Assembly: GCA_002501205.1 (NCBI GenBank)
Contig: DLRW01000064.1
Span: 1,753-28,208 of the forward strand
From: Flavobacteriales bacterium UBA7878
GTDB lineage: Bacteria; Bacteroidota; Bacteroidia; Flavobacteriales; Schleiferiaceae
Reading direction: 5' to 3'
DNA length: 26,456 bases
Both the position numbers and the translations under genes were made by a program. The notes beneath the pieces are model-generated. The model was not told the origin of the DNA. It saw only the letters and a list, made by a program, of their open reading frames with translations, and did not search any database. Shown one piece after another: positions 23,554 through 26,456 of this stretch. Numbering within the stretch: the first letter of the stretch is position 1; each line of letters opens with the position of its first letter.

Positions 23554-24087
23554 ATGAAGTCTATGCAAAGCCCTCAAATTCTCGAGATGCTAAAAGTTCA
23601 GCATCAGGACCTTATGCGGTATATGGAAGCCCTGAGTGATGATCAAATCCACCAGCAAAAGGAGGGGAAATGGTCGGCTTTACAGAATATGGATCACCTA
23701 TTGAAGTCTATTCAAGTGGTAAACCCTGCCGTTCGTAAACCCGGCTTTTTACTGCGTCAGGCTTTTGGTAGACCGAACCGGGAGGCACGCAGTTATGAGG
23801 GTTTGGTGCAGCGTTATCAGGAGCGTTTGCAAGGGGCCGAAGCTAAAGCTCCCAAACAATATGAGGCTGCTGATTCCCGTCAATTGAATCGACAGGAAGT
23901 TCTCAAAGAATATGACCAGGAAGTGCAGTGCCTCCTACAATATTTAGGAAAGGTGAAAGAAGCGAAATTGGATCGCACGCTCTTACCTCATCCGCTACTG
24001 GGAAAATTACTGATGCGCGAATTGTTTTACTTCATGCATTATCACACCAATCACCATTGGGAGGCCATCAAAAAAAGTGTGGCCTAA
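23554..24087 (+). CDS. DinB-superfamily (YfiT/DinB_2-like) protein
   Basis: A 177-residue four-helix-bundle protein of the DinB/YfiT metal-binding superfamily. Despite the name it is unrelated to DNA polymerase IV next door. The marks are G-K-W-S-A-L-Q-N-M-D-H (38-48) with H48, and the C-terminal M-H-Y-H-T-N-H-H-W-E-A-I-K-K (161-174), where H164 and H168 are probable metal ligands with H48. Members include thiol-S-transferases (for example bacillithiol transferases) and many of unknown activity, so the reaction cannot be named. It starts at ATG 23554, 160 bases from the divergent dinB start; whether the two promoter regions interact is unknown. The hemolysin III-like gene follows 36 bases later in the same direction and may share the transcript. 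Confidence 0.85.
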   Translation: MKSMQSPQILEMLKVQHQDLMRYMEALSDDQIHQQKEGKWSALQNMDHLLKSIQVVNPAVRKPGFLLRQAFGRPNREARSYEGLVQRYQERLQGAEAKAPKQYEAADSRQLNRQEVLKEYDQEVQCLLQYLGKVKEAKLDRTLLPHPLLGKLLMRELFYFMHYHTNHHWEAIKKSVA

Positions 24088-24123
24088 ACCCAATCAATTT
24101 GGCTGCTATTTCGTTTTATTAGT

Positions 24124-24777
24124 ATGAAGAGCCCCCGCCCCGCAACTCCTGTAAGTACCCCCAAAGAAGAACTTTGGAATAGTATCACCCATGGCATTGG
24201 TATTCCCGTTGCCATTGCCGGAATTGTGCTTTTGGTTTTGAATGCTATAGATCGCGGAACTACCAGTTATTGGGTGGCTGCTTTGGTGTACGGCTTAAGC
24301 ATGCTTTGGACTTATGTGGCCTCCACTATTTACCATGTATCCCATCGAGCCGATGATCAAACACGCTATGTATTGCATTTGCTTGATCATACCTCTATTT
24401 ATTTCTTCATTGCCGGTACTTATACTCCCATCGCTCTCTTTGCTTTGCCTGGTTGGTGGAGTAGCGTGATTTTAATTTCGGTATGGTCCCTGGCCATAAT
24501 CGGCCTGGTTTATAAGCTCTTCTTTTTGGGGCGCTTCAAAAAGCTGTCTTTAGCTATTTACCTGCTCATGGGCTGGTTGATCATTTTTGCCTTCAGGCCT
24601 TTGTATGAGTCGGCTCCCAAAGAATTGATCATTTGGATTTTAGCGGGCGGAGCAGCCTATACCCTGGGCACCGTTTTCTTTAGCCTCCGCAAATTAAAAT
24701 ACGCCCATAGTGTTTGGCACCTGCTAGTATTGGCGGGGAGTATTTGTCATTTTGTGGGGATATATCTGTATATATAG
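24124..24777 (+). CDS. Hemolysin III/PAQR-family membrane protein
   Basis: A 217-residue membrane protein with about seven helices, of the hemolysin III (YqfA/TrhA, PAQR-like) family. The conserved polar residues of the family's zinc site are present: E-x-x-N-x-x-T-H in the first part (16-23), S-T-I-Y-H with H71, L-L-D-H-T-S-I-Y with D88, I-A-G-T-Y-T-P (96-102), and H195-x-x-x-H199 near the C terminus. The name comes from a Bacillus cereus protein; relatives are linked to membrane-lipid homeostasis, and hydrolase activity is likely for the superfamily, so a toxin role should not be assumed. Its TAG stop coincides with the first bases of the direct-repeat cluster that fills the space up to the HAD gene. 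Confidence 0.93.
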   Translation: MKSPRPATPVSTPKEELWNSITHGIGIPVAIAGIVLLVLNAIDRGTTSYWVAALVYGLSMLWTYVASTIYHVSHRADDQTRYVLHLLDHTSIYFFIAGTYTPIALFALPGWWSSVILISVWSLAIIGLVYKLFFLGRFKKLSLAIYLLMGWLIIFAFRPLYESAPKELIIWILAGGAAYTLGTVFFSLRKLKYAHSVWHLLVLAGSICHFVGIYLYI

Positions 24778-24998
24778 ATCGCTACGCTGTTGGAGGTTAG
24801 ATTTTAGACCGCTGTGCTGTTAGATGTTAGATCGCTTCGCTGTTAGATTTAGACCGCAGTACTAATTCTCCGTGTACCTCTGAGTTCTCGAAGCCTGAGT
24901 TTACGAAGGCTATCCTCTGTGTTGAAGCAAATCGGGTCGCTGCGCTGTTAGAAGTTAGACCGCTTCGCTGTTAGAATAGAGATCGCTTTGCTAATGGA
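24775..24998 (+). repeat. Cluster of degenerate ~20-bp direct repeats (seven units)
   Basis: Units resembling TAGAYCGCTKCGCTGTTAGA start at 24775, 24805, 24828, 24850, 24933, 24956 and 24979, all in the same orientation and mostly 22-23 bases apart, with 2-3-base linkers. Units 3 and 6 are the cleanest, differing only at the Y position; unit 4 is decayed. Between units 4 and 5 (24867-24932) lies unlike sequence with a CTCCGTGTACCTCTG-type string and a 5-bp inverted repeat (AGCCT/AGGCT). The first unit contains the stop codon of the hemolysin III gene. No gene is seen between 24778 and 25080. Origin and role are unknown; it is not CRISPR-like because linkers are too short and units vary. Confidence 0.8.
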
Positions 24999-25054
24999 CT
25001 TAATTGGTTCAGTCAAATGAAAGAGATCCTATTTGAGGAAGTAATTAGTTTGAT

Positions 25055-25073
25055 AAATTGATCTCATCAATTT
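25055..25073. promoter_or_regulatory. Perfect inverted repeat before the HAD gene
   Basis: AAATTGAT and ATCAATTT are 8-bp perfect arms around CTC, ending seven bases before the ATG at 25081. It could be an operator or, if transcribed, a hairpin that covers the ribosome-binding region. No run of T follows, so it is not a terminator for the plus strand. Confidence 0.5.
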
Positions 25074-25080
25074 CGGTAAT

Positions 25081-25548
25081 ATGTTGTTGTACTTAGATTT
25101 AGATGGGGTGATGATTCCTGCTAATTCTTGGAGTAGTCCTGTGATTTTGGAAGATGGATTTCCCGAATTTAACGAGGTAGCGGTTAATTCACTGAATAGA
25201 ATTATTTCTTTTTCTGGTGCCAGTATTGTACTAACAACTTCTCGCAAACATAAGTTTACCTCAGAGCAGTGGCGGAAGATTTTTAAACGGAGAAATATTA
25301 TTGTGGGAGATCTCTCGAAGCTTCCTCAGAATACTAAGCATTTGAGCAGAAGGGAAGAATTGGTTAACTGGATAAGTGAAAAAAATCGAGACAATAATTT
25401 TTTGATAATCGATGATGATAAATCTTTAAATGATTTACCTCCTAGTTTAAAAAGCAAATTGATTCAAACCAGCGCTTCTGTCGGTTTAACAGATTACCTG
25501 GCCGAAGAGGCTTTGCGGAAAATCAGCAACAACCTTCTAGGTGAATAA
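25081..25548 (+). CDS. Small HAD-fold hydrolase-like protein (Swiss Army Knife RNA-repair HAD type)
   Basis: A 155-residue single-domain protein of the HAD superfamily. Motif I is L-D-L-D-G-V with D6 as nucleophile and D8 as acid/base; motif II is L-T-T-S-R (51-55); a basic stretch with S-R-R-E-E (89-93) is near motif III; motif IV is L-I-I-D-D-D (108-113). The layout, with little cap domain and the T-S-R string after motif II, matches the family described as the HAD domain of Swiss Army Knife RNA-repair proteins; many members are stand-alone genes of unknown substrate. It is more AT-rich than the neighbouring core genes and is set between two clusters of degenerate repeats. An 8-bp inverted repeat precedes the ATG. 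The phosphatase role is inferred from motifs. Confidence 0.83.
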   Translation: MLLYLDLDGVMIPANSWSSPVILEDGFPEFNEVAVNSLNRIISFSGASIVLTTSRKHKFTSEQWRKIFKRRNIIVGDLSKLPQNTKHLSRREELVNWISEKNRDNNFLIIDDDKSLNDLPPSLKSKLIQTSASVGLTDYLAEEALRKISNNLLGE

Positions 25549-25581
25549 TGATATTATAATGGTAAGTATAATAGGGCATGC

Positions 25582-25605
25582 TGCATTTAATGAGAATGCA
25601 ATTTT
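25582..25605 (+). terminator. Weak possible terminator after the HAD gene
   Basis: TGCATT and AATGCA form a 6-bp stem with a 7-base loop followed by ATTTT, 33 bases past the HAD stop. The stem is weak, so this is only a possibility. Confidence 0.28.
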
Positions 25606-25672
25606 CCCATGTATAGGTTGTGCCAGACTTTAGCTTGGTCTTCTAGTAAAGCTTTTTGTCACTATTAGAAGT

Positions 25673-25715
25673 TAGACCGCTTCGCTATTAGAATTTAGAT
25701 CGCTGCGCTGTTAGA
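25673..25715 (+). repeat. Second cluster of the ~20-bp direct repeats (two units)
   Basis: Two units of the same repeat family as at 24775-24998 start at 25673 and 25696 (23-base period), in the same orientation. The last five bases (TTAGA) cover the stop codon of the minus-strand gene that ends at 25711, so that protein's last Leu codon and stop are encoded by the repeat. Confidence 0.8.
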
Positions 25716-26456
25716 GTACCTTCTTAAGGTAGAGGTAATTCCCGTCCTTATCCTTTTTCAAAACCTTGCCTTCCCAAAACCAGGGTTCATTAACCGAATG
25801 GAAACCAAAATCCCATGGGTAAACTTCCTTAATATGGGTAGTAATAGCTTTTCCAAATTCGCGAGCAATATCCGCATCATTTACTAATTCTATATCCGGG
25901 ATAAGATGCCAGTGATAAAGTTCTCGTTCCAATCTTTGGTCCCAATAATAGAACCTTGCTACTACTCTTTCACCAGGTAAATGAACCATTACCGGAAAGA
26001 TATTGTGTCGACGGTTTAAGTCGTGTAAAGCACCGATACTGCCAAAGCTATAAGTGACCAGCAAAATGGAGTCATCTGATTTGATCAAACGCTTTAATAC
26101 TTTGTCGTAATACAATTCCGTATACTCACGATTTTCTATGATGTGTCCCAGCCGTTCTTTAAACTCACGGCCTCGAGCTTCAAATAAGGGGAGCCCTATA
26201 AAGGGTAAGTAATTGTTTTGATAGGAAAGTAAGCTTGAGCTGTCTTTGTGCTTGGATACTATAGTTTCAAACAGATAGGTCGAATCGATCATTTGAAAGG
26301 GGCCGCTGGTCCAGAAGTCTTCTTTCCAGGTGCTGGTACCACTTTCAAACATCTCTATTTTTTGACTTTTCTTCAGAAATTGCTGTTTAGCGGCTTCAAT
26401 ACTGTTGGCATGAATGGTTTCGCCATAGGTGTCTGTTATATACCATTCTTCATGCT
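25711..26456 (-). CDS. Protein of unknown function, 5' end outside window
   Basis: I do not recognise this family. The frame stays open to the window edge: 34 codons precede the first in-frame ATG (26352) and read like protein (W-Y-I-T-D-T-Y-G-E-T-I), so the true start lies beyond 26456 and at least 248 codons are coding. There is no signal peptide or membrane segment in the visible part. The body is mixed alpha/beta and rich in aromatic residues, with I-L-L-V-T-Y-S-F-G-S-I-G in the middle, R-F-Y-Y-W-D-Q-R-L and Y-H-W-H-L-I-P-D-I-E later, and a tail F-H-S-V-N-E-P-W-F-W-E-G-K-V-L. The last Leu codon and stop overlap the repeat cluster. Confidence 0.72.
   Translation of the reverse strand, partial: HEEWYITDTYGETIHANSIEAAKQQFLKKSQKIEMFESGTSTWKEDFWTSGPFQMIDSTYLFETIVSKHKDSSSLLSYQNNYLPFIGLPLFEARGREFKERLGHIIENREYTELYYDKVLKRLIKSDDSILLVTYSFGSIGALHDLNRRHNIFPVMVHLPGERVVARFYYWDQRLERELYHWHLIPDIELVNDADIAREFGKAITTHIKEVYPWDFGFHSVNEPWFWEGKVLKKDKDGNYLYLKKVL

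Noticed and set aside
23554..24087. This gene as a second DNA polymerase IV, because of the name DinB
   Set aside because: It is a four-helix DinB/YfiT-superfamily protein with a histidine metal site and no polymerase motif; the shared name is historical.
24124..24777. A haemolysin toxin
   Set aside because: The protein is a PAQR-like membrane protein; the family name does not show toxin activity.
24775..25715. The repeats as a CRISPR array
   Set aside because: Linkers are 2-3 bases instead of about 30, the units vary in sequence, and no cas gene is present.

Overview
The window looks like chromosomal DNA of a free-living, probably marine member of the Bacteroidota, most likely order Flavobacteriales (perhaps near Cryomorphaceae/Schleiferiaceae; the family is an inference). 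The evidence is a secreted glycosidase with a type IX secretion (T9SS) C-terminal sorting domain, genes without clear Shine-Dalgarno sequences, several intergenic matches to the Bacteroidota promoter (TTG, then TAnnTTTG), and characteristic neighbours such as the pair DUF3822-rsmD. No rRNA, tRNA, CRISPR array, insertion sequence or prophage gene was seen. The window opens inside a thioredoxin gene and closes inside an unrecognised gene on the minus strand.

Layout. Bases 1-2450 run forward: thioredoxin end, terminator, DUF58 protein, PhoA-type alkaline phosphatase, terminator. From 2555 to 5936 the minus strand holds a small unknown gene and a large secreted GH13 alpha-amylase-family enzyme. 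Bases 6187-11170 are a dense housekeeping block: rdgB (+), the minus-strand series of a pilin-like anchored protein, DUF3822 protein and rsmD, then a RecD/Dda-like helicase (+) divergent from that series, and a glutamyl-Q tRNA(Asp) synthetase (-). Bases 11196-15554 are envelope genes: a secreted M48 metalloprotease, a secreted unknown protein, and a convergent barrel-like protein. Bases 15625-18054 hold a PlsC-like acyltransferase (+) and a minus-strand group of DUF3817 membrane protein, YedK/HMCES-like abasic-site protein and SDR oxidoreductase. Bases 18189-23393 hold a putative outer-membrane protein and a dinB-dnaE pair (-). The last part (23554 onward) holds a DinB-superfamily (YfiT-like) protein, a hemolysin III-family membrane protein, a small HAD protein set between two clusters of degenerate ~20-bp direct repeats, and the unknown partial gene.

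Functional themes. Genome maintenance is prominent: nucleotide-pool cleaning (RdgB), a helicase, a YedK-like protein and a dinB-dnaE operon that looks like a translesion/mutagenesis cassette. The dinB promoter contains a short palindrome placed where a repressor could bind. A second theme is ribosome and tRNA modification (RsmD, GluQ). A third is the envelope and secretion (T9SS amylase, phosphatase, M48 protease, barrel-like proteins). Genes are packed tightly, with four convergent pairs whose 3' ends overlap.

The least explained parts are the repeat clusters that begin at the stop codon of one neighbour and end over the stop codon of the other, the hairpin just before the HAD gene, the pilin-like protein before DUF3822, and the terminal partial gene. 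I did not find a clearly new defence or mobile system.
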